DNA of 64,000 nt from Streptomyces nodosus (GCF_008704995.1 NZ_CP023747.1:5239501-5303500); one strand, 5' to 3'; shown: positions 1-8,965, counted from the stretch's first letter. Notes: generated from the letters alone by a model not told the origin. A program made the numbers and translations.

Positions 1-410
1 GCGTAGACCAGGCGGTCCGAGGCGTAGTCGGGGGAGAGGGCGATGCCCAGCAGCCCGCCCTCGCCGGCCGCCGAGACACCGGGCACCGTGCCCAGCACCG
101 TCTTCTTCCCGGTCTTCTCGTCCACCCGGGTGATGGTCCCGTCGTCCCGGGAGGAGACCAGCAGTCCGCCCTCGGGCAGCGGGGCGAGGCCCCAGGGGGT
201 CCTGAGACCCTCGGCGACCGTACGGACCACCCGGACCGAGCCCTCGGCCGGTGGGGTCGGCTCGGCGGTCCGGCCGGGGGAGGCCGTCCCCGACGCCGTA
301 CCGGCCGGGGCGCGGTCTCTGCCCGCCTCCGGGGTGCCGCCACCGGAGGAGCAGCCCGCCAGCAGAAGCACGGCCGCGGCCAACACGGCCCCGGCAGCTC
401 GACGTTGCAC
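1..410 (-). CDS. PQQ-dependent sugar dehydrogenase-type lipoprotein (3' end outside window)
   Basis: The reverse strand reads from a GTG at 410 (preceded by GAAGGGA) into a lipoprotein signal: MQRRAAG, a hydrophobic stretch and the lipobox LAGC, so the protein should be lipid-anchored outside the membrane. After a Pro/Ala-rich linker comes TVAEGLRTPWGLAPLPEGG, then RDDGTITRV and GEGGLLGIALSPDY, the typical first blades of the glucose/sorbosone dehydrogenase beta-propeller. The frame stays open to base 1, so only about 136 residues are visible. The family oxidises aldoses with PQQ; the exact substrate cannot be told from this piece. Confidence 0.8.
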   Translation of the reverse strand, partial: MQRRAAGAVLAAAVLLLAGCSSGGGTPEAGRDRAPAGTASGTASPGRTAEPTPPAEGSVRVVRTVAEGLRTPWGLAPLPEGGLLVSSRDDGTITRVDEKTGKKTVLGTVPGVSAAGEGGLLGIALSPDYASDRLVY

Positions 411-509
411 GATCCTGGTCCCTTCGACGTGGGCTTCCTGCTTTACCACATCGGGCGCCCGGCGATTCCTCGTCGTCCGGAACGGCGCCACCGGAGGGGC
501 CCCGGGCGG

Positions 510-1508
510 TCAGTACCACGACCCCCGCGCCGCCGGCAGTTCCGCCAGCTCCGCCAGGTCCCGGGAGGTCAGCCGGAGCGCGGCCGCACCCGCGTTCTCC
601 ATGACCCAGCGCGCCCGCTTGGTGCCCGGCACCGGCACCACCTGAGGGCCCTGCGCCAGCACCCAGGCCAGGGCCACCTGGGCGGGGGTGACGCCCTCGC
701 CGTGCCGGCCGGCCACTCTCCGCAGACCGGCCACGATCGGCTGGTTCGCCGCCATCATCTCGGCCGTGAAACGGGGGTGCCGGGCACGCAGATCGTCGGG
801 TTCGAAACCCTCGCCCGGCCTCAGCGTGCCGGTCAGGAAGCCGTTGCCGAGCGGCATCGCGGCCAGCAGGCCGACCCCGTGCGCGGCGCACCACGGCAGC
901 AGCGCGTGCAGCGCCTCCGCCGACCACAGCGAGAGCTCGGCCTCCACGGTGCTCACCGGGAACACCTGCTGCACCCGCTCCAGTTGCCGCAGGGTGCCGT
1001 CGTACAGCCTCGCCCCGGTCCGCCGTCCGCCGCGTACGCCCACCGCGCACAGCCCCAGCGCCCGTACCTTGCCCGCCCGCACCAGCTCCGCCATGGCGCC
1101 CCAGGTCTCCTCGACCGGAATCTCGGGGTCCGCCCGATGCAGCTGGTACAGGTCGATGACGTCGGTCTGCAACCGCCGCAGCGAGGCGTCGCAGGCGCGT
1201 CTCACATAGCCGGGGCGGCCGTTGGCCACGATGTGCTGATCGCCCACCAGCAGCCCCACCTTGGTGGACACGAAGGCCTCGGCACGGCGCTCCTTCAACG
1301 CCCGGCCCACCAGCAGCTCATTGGTGAACGGCCCGTACATGTCGGCCGTGTCGAGCAGGGTCACCCCCCGGTCGAGCGCCCGGTGCACCGTCCGCACCGA
1401 CTCGTCGCCGCGCTGCCGCGAACCGGAGTACGCCCAGTTCATCGGCATGCATCCGAGTCCGACCGCGCCCACTTCGAGCGCTGCCGTGCCGATCGTCCTG
1501 CGCTCCAC
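510..1508 (-). CDS. Aldo/keto reductase
   Basis: Cytosolic NADP-dependent oxidoreductase of about 332 residues with the aldo/keto reductase TIM-barrel. The start RRTIGTAALEVGAVGLGCM is the usual first strand. The catalytic tetrad can be followed: D and Y in DTADMYG, K in STKVGL and H in LYQLHRAD. The C-terminal VPVPGTKRARWVMENAGA is the NADP-binding loop. A GTG at 1508 is preferred over the ATG at 1535 because AAGGGAGGG lies nine bases upstream of the GTG and inside the longer reading. It is divergent from the 2-hydroxyacid dehydrogenase. Substrate unknown. Confidence 0.88.
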   Translation of the reverse strand: MERRTIGTAALEVGAVGLGCMPMNWAYSGSRQRGDESVRTVHRALDRGVTLLDTADMYGPFTNELLVGRALKERRAEAFVSTKVGLLVGDQHIVANGRPGYVRRACDASLRRLQTDVIDLYQLHRADPEIPVEETWGAMAELVRAGKVRALGLCAVGVRGGRRTGARLYDGTLRQLERVQQVFPVSTVEAELSLWSAEALHALLPWCAAHGVGLLAAMPLGNGFLTGTLRPGEGFEPDDLRARHPRFTAEMMAANQPIVAGLRRVAGRHGEGVTPAQVALAWVLAQGPQVVPVPGTKRARWVMENAGAAALRLTSRDLAELAELPAARGSWY

Positions 1509-1548
1509 CTGGCCGTGCCCTCCCTTTCGTGGCACCCCAAACTAACCA

Positions 1549-1571
1549 ATGCGACAACCGTTTTTTCGCAT
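1549..1571. promoter_or_regulatory. Inverted repeat in divergent promoter region
   Basis: ATGCGA (1549-1554) and TCGCAT (1566-1571) form a perfect 6-bp inverted repeat with an 11-base T-rich spacer. It lies in the short 75-base gap between the aldo/keto reductase and the hydroxyacid dehydrogenase, so one site could control both. The regulator is not known. Confidence 0.3.
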
Positions 1572-1583
1572 AGCCTCCGGACC

Positions 1584-2525
1584 ATGACTGTCGACGTTTG
1601 GCTTCCGTTCCGCAGCGAGGAGATCGAGGGTCTGCCCGAGGGCCTGACCTACCGCTACTGGGACGGTGATCAGGAGTTTCCCGGGGACCCGGCCGACTGC
1701 GCGTTCTACGCCGTGCCGTATATGAAGGGCGCCGAGGTCGCGGTGCGCCCCATGGCCGCGATGACGTCCGTCCGGGTGGTGCAGACGCTCTCGGCCGGCA
1801 TCGACCATGTCGAGCCGGGCCTGGCGCTGCTGCCCGAGGGAGTGCGGTTGTGCAATGCGCGCGGGGTGCACGACGCCAGTACCGCCGAACTGGCGCTCGC
1901 CCTGATCCTGGCCTCGCTGCGCGGCATCCCCGACTTCGTCCGGGGGCAGGACCGCGAGCAGTGGCGCTCCGGGTTCCGCCCGGCGCTCGCCGACAAATCC
2001 GTGCTGATCGTGGGATACGGCGCCGTCGGCAGTGCCGTCGAGGACCGGCTGGTGCCCTTCGAGGTCGCGCGGGTGGCGCGGGTCGCGCGCCGGGGGCGTG
2101 AGACGGCGCGCGGCCCCGTGCATCCGCTCTCCCGCTTGCCGGAACTGCTGCCCGAGGCCGATGTGGTGGTGCTGGTCACCCCGCTCACCGAGGCGACTAG
2201 GGGCATGGCCGACGCGGACTTCCTGGCCCGGATGAAGGACGGCGCGCTGCTCGTCAACATGGCTCGCGGCGCCGTGGTCGACACCACGGCCCTGCTGGCC
2301 GAGCTGGAGAGTGGGCGGATCACGGCCGCCCTGGACGTCACCGATCCCGAGCCGCTGCCGGAGGGGCACCCCCTGTGGCACGCCCCCGGCGTGCTGATCA
2401 GCCCCCATGCCGGCGGCCCCACCTCGGCGTTCCGGCCCCGCGTCATGCGCCTGCTGCGCTCCCAGCTGAGCCGTTTCGCCCGGGGAGAGGCCCTGGAGAA
2501 CGTCGTGCTGACCACCGGCGCCTGA
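1584..2525 (+). CDS. D-isomer-specific 2-hydroxyacid dehydrogenase
   Basis: Protein of 313 residues, NAD-dependent reduction of a 2-keto acid. The Rossmann motif is GYGAVGSAV near residue 150. The catalytic Arg is in NMARGAVVDT, the catalytic Glu in DVTDPEPLPEGHPL and the catalytic His in ISPHAGGP. The sequence resembles phosphoglycerate dehydrogenase/glyoxylate reductase relatives but lacks the ACT domain of SerA, which is present separately in this window at 10370. The frame is open far upstream; the ATG at 1584 is chosen because homology begins there (TVDVWLPF). Substrate not predictable. Confidence 0.88.
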   Translation: MTVDVWLPFRSEEIEGLPEGLTYRYWDGDQEFPGDPADCAFYAVPYMKGAEVAVRPMAAMTSVRVVQTLSAGIDHVEPGLALLPEGVRLCNARGVHDASTAELALALILASLRGIPDFVRGQDREQWRSGFRPALADKSVLIVGYGAVGSAVEDRLVPFEVARVARVARRGRETARGPVHPLSRLPELLPEADVVVLVTPLTEATRGMADADFLARMKDGALLVNMARGAVVDTTALLAELESGRITAALDVTDPEPLPEGHPLWHAPGVLISPHAGGPTSAFRPRVMRLLRSQLSRFARGEALENVVLTTGA

Positions 2526-3094
2526 ACGGCGCACGGCCGGCGCGGCCGGGGACGTCGGGGCCGCGTGCGAGCCCCGGGGGAGCCCGGGCCGCGCGCGAGC
2601 CCCGGGCGGCGCGCGGAACGAGCGGTTCCCGCTCCCTCGCGCACGTGCCGGACCGGGGGCGCACCTCCGGCGCGCGCTCGGTTTTCGTCTGCTCCCCGTC
2701 CGCTTCCGGCACACTCCGCATTCCGTTGCGTGCGCTCTGTGCTCGAACCTGTTCTGGTCGTCACTGTGTGTAGAGGGGCTATATCCCTGAGTGACCATGC
2801 TGGTGTATCGTCCCGACAGGGCTGCGCCGCGCACCGCTCGGCGCCGGGGACGGAACTCAGAGACAGGCGAGGGGGGCGACGGGCGATGCACAGCCTATGG
2901 ACGAACGATCCGACGCGGCGGGGCCGCGGGCGGCGACCCTGGCGAGCGGCCGCGCGCCGGCGCGGCCATGGCGGCAGCCACGGCGGTCATCACCCTCATC
3001 ACCCTCACCGCCGGCACGGCGGCCGCAAGAGGCACACCCATCCAGCGCGCCGGGACCGGCGGGATGCGGCGGCGCCCCGGACCGGGAGGGCCCG
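2526..3094. other. Intergenic leader region with direct repeats and possible upstream ORF
   Basis: There is no convincing gene in this 569-base stretch. A 20-base direct repeat with one mismatch sits at 2559-2578 and 2588-2607. Around 2761-2794 a TCACT and an AGTGA half-site flank a TATATCC box; AGTGA-type half-sites are typical of BldD, which is known to control diguanylate cyclase genes in Streptomyces, but the match is only partial. An ORF from the ATG at 2886, after GAGGGGGG, runs to 3098 and its stop overlaps the GTG start of the next gene (GTGA), which would allow translational coupling. Its His/Arg-rich product looks unnatural, so it is not called as a gene. Confidence 0.35.
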
Positions 3095-6000
3095 GTGAGC
3101 TCGCCCGGGGTACTCCCTGCCTGCCGCCCGCTCCCGGCCGCCGGCCCGACGCGCCGCCTGGTTCCACAGCTCGTCCTGGCCGTGCTGTGCGCGGGATACG
3201 CCGTCGGTTCCGCGCTCGGCTGGGGCTCGCGGAACGCCGCGCTGTTCATGGGCGACTTCGGGCTGAGCGTCGCGGCGGGCGCCGCGGCGGTCTCCTGTCT
3301 CCTCTACGCGCGCAGCCGCCGCAGCCACGTCCGCCCCGCCTGGCTGCTGTTCGCCCTCTCCTCCACCATGGCCGCGCTCGGCAACGGGGTCTGGGGCTGG
3401 TACGAGCTCGTCCTCGGCCGTCCAGTCCCCTCGCCCAGCTGTGCCGACCTCTTCTTCCTCTGCTTCGCCCCGCCCGCCGTGGTGGGACTGCTGGTGCTCG
3501 CCAGAAGACCCCACACCACGTCGGGGTGGGTGTGTCTCGGGCTGGACGCCTGGCTGATCGGCGGCTCGCTGCTGACGCTGTCATGGAGCCTGGCGCTCGC
3601 CCAGACCGCGAGGTTCGAAGGGCCGGGCGTCGCGCGCACCGCGCTGTCGCTCGCCTACCCGCTGCTGGACATCGCCCTGATCAGCATGGTGGTCGCCCTC
3701 CACTTCCGGCGCTCGACGGTCAACCGTTCCGCGGTCAACACCGCCATCGGCGCGCTCGCCCTGACCGTGATGTGTGACGCCCTGTTCACCTCGCCGCTGC
3801 TGCACAACAGCTACCAGTCGGGCCAGTTGCTGGACGCCGGCTGGTTCTCCGGCTCGCTGCTTCTCGCCTATGCGCCCTGGGCCGGGGGCCGGCCCGGCCG
3901 GCCGGGCCGCGAGGGGTGCGGATGCCCGCTGCACGACCGGGTGCCGGCGCCCCGGAAGCCCTCCGAGCCCCGCGCGGATCACCCGTATGCGGAGCATCCG
4001 TATGCGGAGCATCCGTACGCGGGGCATCCGTACCCGGCGGCCGAGGAGCACGGCCACGGTCCCTCCCAGGACCCGGGCGACGACCGCCGCCGGGCCGGCT
4101 CGCCCGCGGCCGGCCCCCGTCCCGCGGCGGGCCCGCCAACGGAGGACGACGACCGGGACCCGGCAGGACCGCCCGCGGGCCACGACCGTCGTCCGCCCGG
4201 ACTGACGGCGGACGACGACCTCCCCCCGGTGGGACTGACACCGGACGGCGGCCGTCCCCCGGACGGACCCCCGCCCGACCACGACCGGTATCCGGCCACC
4301 CGCCCGATCTCCGGATCGCTGGCCGCGCTCATGCCCTATCTGGCCGCCGCCGTCTGCACCCTGGGGATCCTCTACAACGCCCTCAACGGCGACCGGGTCG
4401 ACCGTGTGGTGCTCGTCACGGCGGGCGCCGTCATTCTCGCGCTCGTCGTGCGCCAGGGCATCATGCTGCTCGACAACATCGCCCTCGCCCAGGAACTCGC
4501 CCAGAAGGAGAACCACTTCCGCTCCCTGGTGCAGGGCTCCAGCGACGTCATCATGATCGCCGCACCCAGCGGCATCCTCAGATATGTCTCACCGGCGGCG
4601 TCCGGGGTCTACGGACGATCCGCCGAGAACCTCGTGGGCACCGAGCTGGCCGCGCTCATCCACCCGGAGGACCTGGGGCGCGTGGTGCACGAGGTGCGCC
4701 GCTTCCTCACCGCCGGCCACACCGAACCCACCACCCGCATCGAATGCCGCTTCCGGTCCGGCGACGGCGGCTGGCTCCATGTGGAGTCCACCGTCAACCG
4801 CCACCAGGGCGGCCTCATCTTCAACAGCCGGGACGTGACCGAGAGGGTCCGTCTGCAGGCCCAGCTGCAGCACAGCGCCGAACACGACTCGCTCACCGAC
4901 CTGCCCAATCGCGCCCTGTTCACCCGGCGTGTCCAGCAGGCCGTGTCCGGCCGCCGCGCCCTGGACCGGGGTGCCGCCCTGCGGGGCACGGCCGTCCTCT
5001 TCATCGACCTGGACGGCTTCAAGGCCGTCAACGACACCATCGGGCACCAGGCCGGGGACGAACTGCTCGTCCAGGCCGCCCGCAGACTCCGGACCGCGCT
5101 CCGGCACGGCGACACCGCCGCCCGGCTGGGCGGCGACGAGTTCGCGGCCCTCGTCATCGGCGACGGCACCCGTGACCGCACCGCTCGCGAACGCCATATC
5201 TTCGAGCTCGCCGACCGGCTCCGGATCACCCTGTCGCAGCCCTACGACATCGACGGCAACGATGTCCGGGTGGCCGCGTCCATCGGTGTGGCCTTCGCCG
5301 AACCGGGCCTGGGCGCAGGCGAGCTGCTGCGCAACGCCGACCTCGCCATGTACCGCGCCAAGGCGGCGGGCAAGGGCCGGGTGGAGCTGTACGCGCCCCA
5401 GATGCAGCAGGACGTCGTCCGCAAGACCGAGCTGGCCACCCGGCTGCGGGCCGCGCTGCACGACGGCGAGTTCACCCTGCTGCACCAGCCGGTGTTCTCG
5501 CTCGGGGACGGGCGGATCGCCTCGGTCGCGGCCCAGGCGCGCTGGCGCTCCTCCCAGGGCGTCCTCTTCACCCCCGCGGAGTTCCTGCGGGTCTCCGAGG
5601 ACAGCGACAAGGCCGCCGAGCTGGGCCGCTGGACGCTGGAGACGGCCGTCGAGCAGGCGGCCGAGCGCACCGCCACCGGGCTCGCCGTGCCCGTCGCCGT
5701 CCGGATGAGCGCCCGCCGGCTGATCGACCGCTCCCTGCCCCCGGGCTCCCTGGAGGCCCTGCTCACCCGGCACGGTCTGGCCCCCGCCGCCCTGGTGATC
5801 GAGCTGTCCGACATCGACCCCAGGGTCCCCTCGGACGATCTGGAGCGCAGACTCGGCGCCCTGCGCAGGATCGGCGTCCGGATCGCCCTGGACGGCTTCG
5901 GCAGCGGCCATGCGGCCCTCCCCGCGCTGCGCCGGCTCCCCCTGGACCTGGTCAAACTCGACCGGGGCCTGGTCGAGGGGATCGTCGAGTCCACGCGCAT

Positions 6001-6325
6001 GTTCAAGATCACCAGCGGGCTGCTGCGTATCGCGGGTGACCTGGGCCTGCAGTCGGTCGCCGACGGGGTGGATCTGCCCGAGCAGGCCGTCGCCCTGCGT
6101 GCGATGGGCTGTACGCACGGCCAGGGCATGGCGTTCTCCGGCCCGCTGGACGAGTACCGGTTGCGCCGGGCGCTGGCCCATGGCCCCGCCCTTGTGCCGC
6201 ACGTCCCCGCGGAGCCGGTCTTCGCCGGAGGGGCGCCAGGGGTGTACACCACGGGTGTGCCTGCCGTTTTCGGAGGCGGGGCGGGTCTACGCTCACATAA
6301 TGAGACTCCCGTCCCACCCACTTGA
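3095..6325 (+). CDS. Membrane diguanylate cyclase with PAS, GGDEF and degenerate EAL domain
   Basis: Cyclic di-GMP signalling protein of about 1076 residues. The N-terminal ~270 residues contain several hydrophobic segments (from RRLVPQLVLAVL), followed by a Pro/Asp-rich linker with HPYAE repeats and another hydrophobic segment near 405-460. A PAS domain follows (NHFRSLVQGSSDVIMIA, about 472). The GGDEF motif is intact (679-683), so cyclase activity is likely. The EAL domain is degenerate: the signature reads AAQ at 812-814 and the DDFG metal motif reads DGFG at 933-936, so phosphodiesterase activity is unlikely. Start is uncertain: GTG 3095 has GGGAGGG upstream; ATG 2897 in the same frame would add 66 low-complexity residues. 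Streptomyces has such a Cdg protein next to ilvB. Confidence 0.87.
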   Translation: MSSPGVLPACRPLPAAGPTRRLVPQLVLAVLCAGYAVGSALGWGSRNAALFMGDFGLSVAAGAAAVSCLLYARSRRSHVRPAWLLFALSSTMAALGNGVWGWYELVLGRPVPSPSCADLFFLCFAPPAVVGLLVLARRPHTTSGWVCLGLDAWLIGGSLLTLSWSLALAQTARFEGPGVARTALSLAYPLLDIALISMVVALHFRRSTVNRSAVNTAIGALALTVMCDALFTSPLLHNSYQSGQLLDAGWFSGSLLLAYAPWAGGRPGRPGREGCGCPLHDRVPAPRKPSEPRADHPYAEHPYAEHPYAGHPYPAAEEHGHGPSQDPGDDRRRAGSPAAGPRPAAGPPTEDDDRDPAGPPAGHDRRPPGLTADDDLPPVGLTPDGGRPPDGPPPDHDRYPATRPISGSLAALMPYLAAAVCTLGILYNALNGDRVDRVVLVTAGAVILALVVRQGIMLLDNIALAQELAQKENHFRSLVQGSSDVIMIAAPSGILRYVSPAASGVYGRSAENLVGTELAALIHPEDLGRVVHEVRRFLTAGHTEPTTRIECRFRSGDGGWLHVESTVNRHQGGLIFNSRDVTERVRLQAQLQHSAEHDSLTDLPNRALFTRRVQQAVSGRRALDRGAALRGTAVLFIDLDGFKAVNDTIGHQAGDELLVQAARRLRTALRHGDTAARLGGDEFAALVIGDGTRDRTARERHIFELADRLRITLSQPYDIDGNDVRVAASIGVAFAEPGLGAGELLRNADLAMYRAKAAGKGRVELYAPQMQQDVVRKTELATRLRAALHDGEFTLLHQPVFSLGDGRIASVAAQARWRSSQGVLFTPAEFLRVSEDSDKAAELGRWTLETAVEQAAERTATGLAVPVAVRMSARRLIDRSLPPGSLEALLTRHGLAPAALVIELSDIDPRVPSDDLERRLGALRRIGVRIALDGFGSGHAALPALRRLPLDLVKLDRGLVEGIVESTRMFKITSGLLRIAGDLGLQSVADGVDLPEQAVALRAMGCTHGQGMAFSGPLDEYRLRRALAHGPALVPHVPAEPVFAGGAPGVYTTGVPAVFGGGAGLRSHNETPVPPT
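3977..4036 (+). repeat. Four 15-bp tandem repeats coding HPYAE-type pentapeptides
   Basis: Four in-frame copies of a 15-base unit near GAGCATCCGTATGCG encode the pentapeptides DHPYA, EHPYA, EHPYA and GHPYP in the linker of the diguanylate cyclase. Copies 2 and 3 differ at one base. Such repeats change length easily by slippage without breaking the frame. Confidence 0.75.
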
Positions 6326-6358
6326 CAGTGATGGCGCCCCGGGGGGAGGGTCGAACCC

Positions 6359-6400
6359 ATGCACTCGCGAATTCTCGTACTTGGACAGCGCGTCGGCTGA
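6359..6400 (+). CDS. ilvB leader peptide
   Basis: A 13-codon ORF, MHSRILVLGQRVG, starts at an ATG eight bases after a strong GGGGGGAGGG ribosome site. It carries consecutive Ile-Leu-Val-Leu codons and a further Val before its TGA stop. It lies about 55 bases before a hairpin with a T-run and directly ahead of ilvB. This is the classic arrangement for transcription attenuation: a ribosome stalled for lack of charged branched-chain tRNAs would prevent formation of the terminator. Too short for routine gene finders. Confidence 0.8.
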   Translation: MHSRILVLGQRVG

Positions 6401-6454
6401 GCTGGGACCCACCGGACATGGACCGGAACACCCAGCGACCACACCCGGCGCGCT

Positions 6455-6488
6455 CCCCTCGCTTGCCTCCCGGCACGAGGGGTTTTTT
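6455..6488 (+). terminator. ilvB attenuator (intrinsic terminator in leader)
   Basis: CCCCTCG (6455-6461) pairs with CGAGGGG (6476-6482) and is followed by six T. It lies between the leader peptide ORF (6359-6400) and ilvB, so it should work as an attenuator and not as a gene-end terminator. Confidence 0.8.
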
Positions 6489-6557
6489 GTTGCACAGGCA
6501 CCAGCCGAACCCCGCCCGAACTTCGCAAAAACCCTCAGCATCGAGAAGAGAATGCCG

Positions 6558-8420
6558 ATGACCGAGCAGGCCACCGGGGCCCATCACCCGCATCCGCGGC
6601 CCCGATCCGGAGGACAGCAGTCCGCGCCCGAGCACGTCACGGGTGCGAAGTCCCTCATCCGCTCGCTCGAGGAGGTCGGGGTCGACACCGTATTCGGCAT
6701 TCCGGGCGGCACGATCCTTCCCGCGTACGACCCGATGATGGACTCCGACCGGGTGCGCCATGTGCTCGTCCGTCATGAACAGGGCGCGGGCCACGCGGCC
6801 ACGGGTTACGCCCAGGCGACCGGCAAGGTCGGCGTCTGCATGGCCACTTCGGGTCCCGGTGCCACCAACCTGGTGACGCCGATCGCCGACGCCAACATGG
6901 ACTCGGTGCCGCTGGTCGCGATCACCGGCCAGGTCGTCTCCGAGGCTATCGGCACGGACGCCTTCCAGGAGGCGGACATCGTCGGTATCACGATGCCGAT
7001 CACCAAGCACAGCTTCCTGGTCACCAAGCCCGAGGACATCCCGAGGACGATCGCGGAGGCGTTCCACATCGCCTCGACCGGTCGGCCCGGCCCGGTGCTC
7101 GTCGACATTCCGAAGGACGTGCTGCAGATGCGGACGACCTTCTCCTGGCCGCCGGTCATGGACCTGCCCGGCTACCGCCCGGTCACCAAGCCGCACGCCA
7201 AGCAGATCCGTGAGGCCGCCAAGCTGATCACCTCCGCCCGGCGGCCCGTCCTCTACGTCGGCGGCGGCGTCCTGAAGTCCCGCGCCACCGCCGAGCTCAA
7301 GGTCCTCGCGGAACTCACCGGAGCGCCCGTCACCACCACCCTGATGGCGCTCGGCGCATTCCCCGACAGCCACCCGCAGCACGTGGGAATGCCGGGCATG
7401 CACGGTTCGGTCACCGCCGTCACCGCGCTGCAGAAGTCCGACCTGATCGTCGCCCTCGGAGCCCGCTTCGACGACCGCGTCACCGGCAAGCTGGACAGCT
7501 TCGCCCCGGGCGCCAAGATCGTCCACGCCGATATCGACCCGGCCGAGATCGGCAAGAACCGCGTCGCCGACGTGCCGATCGTCGGTGACGCCCGCGAGGT
7601 CATCGCCGACCTGATCCAGGCCGTCCAGAAGGAGCACGCCGAGGGCCACCGGGGCGACTACACCGCCTGGTGGAAGGACCTCGACCGCTGGCGCGAGACC
7701 TATCCGCTCGGCTACGACCTGCCCGAGGAGGAGGGCACGCTCTCCCCGCAGCAGGTCATCGAGCGGATCGGCCGGCTCGCCCCCGAGGGCACGATCTTCG
7801 CGGCGGGCGTCGGCCAGCACCAGATGTGGGCGGCGCACTTCATCCAGTACGACCGGCCCGCCAGCTGGCTGAACTCCGGCGGCGCCGGGACCATGGGCTA
7901 CGCGGTTCCGGCCGCCATGGGCGCCAAGGCCGGCGCCCCGGATCAGACGGTCTGGGCGATCGACGGCGACGGCTGCTTCCAGATGACCAACCAGGAACTG
8001 ACCACCTGCGCCCTCAACAACATCCCGATCAAGGTCGCCATCATCAACAACGGCGCTCTCGGGATGGTCCGCCAGTGGCAGACCCTGTTCTACAACCAGC
8101 GGTACTCCAACACGGTCCTGCACTCGGGCCCGGCCGAGGCCGGCGGTTCCGGCGGCCAGCAGGGCGCCGGCACCCGGGTCCCCGACTTCGTCAAGCTGTC
8201 GGAGGCCATGGGCTGCCACGCGATCCGCTGCGAGTCCCCGGAGGATCTCGACAAGGTCATCGAGGAGGCGAACTCCATCAACGACCGACCGGTCGTCGTG
8301 GACTTCATCGTCCACGAGGACGCGATGGTGTGGCCGATGGTCGCCGCCGGCACCTCCAACGACGAGATCATGGCCGCCCGGGACGTCCGCCCCGACTTCG
8401 GCGACAACGAAGACGACTGA
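6558..8420 (+). CDS. ilvB: Acetolactate synthase large subunit
   Basis: Catalytic subunit of acetohydroxyacid synthase, first common step of Ile/Val/Leu synthesis; joins two pyruvate, or pyruvate and 2-oxobutyrate. About 620 residues. Visible are the N-terminal pyrimidine-binding part with the catalytic Glu in RHEQGAGHAATGYA, the central FAD-binding domain (LYVGGGVLKS, ALGARFDDRVTGKL) and the ThDP motif GDGCFQMTNQELTT...NNGALGMVRQWQ near the C-terminus. Two ATGs (6552, 6558) are possible; 6558 is better spaced from AGAAGAG and gives the usual MTEQATG start. Controlled by the leader/attenuator upstream and followed at 21 bases by ilvN. Confidence 0.97.
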   Translation: MTEQATGAHHPHPRPRSGGQQSAPEHVTGAKSLIRSLEEVGVDTVFGIPGGTILPAYDPMMDSDRVRHVLVRHEQGAGHAATGYAQATGKVGVCMATSGPGATNLVTPIADANMDSVPLVAITGQVVSEAIGTDAFQEADIVGITMPITKHSFLVTKPEDIPRTIAEAFHIASTGRPGPVLVDIPKDVLQMRTTFSWPPVMDLPGYRPVTKPHAKQIREAAKLITSARRPVLYVGGGVLKSRATAELKVLAELTGAPVTTTLMALGAFPDSHPQHVGMPGMHGSVTAVTALQKSDLIVALGARFDDRVTGKLDSFAPGAKIVHADIDPAEIGKNRVADVPIVGDAREVIADLIQAVQKEHAEGHRGDYTAWWKDLDRWRETYPLGYDLPEEEGTLSPQQVIERIGRLAPEGTIFAAGVGQHQMWAAHFIQYDRPASWLNSGGAGTMGYAVPAAMGAKAGAPDQTVWAIDGDGCFQMTNQELTTCALNNIPIKVAIINNGALGMVRQWQTLFYNQRYSNTVLHSGPAEAGGSGGQQGAGTRVPDFVKLSEAMGCHAIRCESPEDLDKVIEEANSINDRPVVVDFIVHEDAMVWPMVAAGTSNDEIMAARDVRPDFGDNEDD

Positions 8421-8440
8421 GAGAGAGCTGAGTGAGAACC

Positions 8441-8965
8441 ATGTCCAAGCACACCCTCTCGGTCCTCGTCGAGAACACGCCCGGCATCCTCGCCCGGATC
8501 GCCGCCCTGTTCTCCCGCCGCGGATTCAACATCGACTCGCTCGCGGTCGGTGTCACCGAGCACCCCGACATCTCCCGCATCACCATCGTGGTGAATGTCG
8601 AGGAACTGCCGCTCGAACAGGTCACCAAGCAGCTCAACAAGCTGGTCAACGTCCTGAAGATCGTCGAACTGGAGCCGTCGCACGCCGTTCAGCGGGAACT
8701 CGTTCTGGTGAAGGTGCGCGCCGACAACGAGACGCGCTCCCAGGTCGTCGAGATCGTCCAGCTGTTCCGCGCCAAGACCGTCGACGTCGCCCCGGAGGCC
8801 GTCACCGTCGAGGCCACCGGGTCCAGTGACAAGCTGGAGGCCATGCTGAAGATGCTGGAGCCGTTCGGCATCAAGGAACTGGTCCAGTCCGGCACGATCG
8901 CGATCGGCCGCGGCTCCCGTTCGATCACCGACCGCTCCCTGCGCGCCCTCGACCGGTCGGCCTAG
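8441..8965 (+). CDS. ilvN: Acetolactate synthase small regulatory subunit
   Basis: Regulatory subunit, 174 residues, which activates IlvB and gives feedback control by valine. The N-terminal ACT domain starts HTLSVLVENTPGILARIAALFSR with RRGFNIDSLAVG, and the second half (QRELVLVKVRADNETR onwards) is the usual C-terminal ACT-like domain. The ATG at 8441 follows a GAGAGAG site; a GTG nine bases earlier is in frame but less likely. Cotranscribed with ilvB. Confidence 0.97.
   Translation: MSKHTLSVLVENTPGILARIAALFSRRGFNIDSLAVGVTEHPDISRITIVVNVEELPLEQVTKQLNKLVNVLKIVELEPSHAVQRELVLVKVRADNETRSQVVEIVQLFRAKTVDVAPEAVTVEATGSSDKLEAMLKMLEPFGIKELVQSGTIAIGRGSRSITDRSLRALDRSA

Noticed and set aside
405..1583. 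Upstream extension of the hydroxyacid dehydrogenase frame
   Set aside because: This open frame is the antisense shadow of the aldo/keto reductase; the dehydrogenase fold begins at 1584.
6322..6327. TTGACA as a -35 box for ilvB
   Set aside because: A -10 box at proper distance would fall in the leader ribosome site; CATAAT at 6296-6301 lies upstream of it, so the match looks accidental.
6395..6415. T-box riboswitch before ilvB
   Set aside because: CTGGGACCCACC only loosely resembles the T-box core, and the leader peptide with ILVL codons explains the attenuator better.
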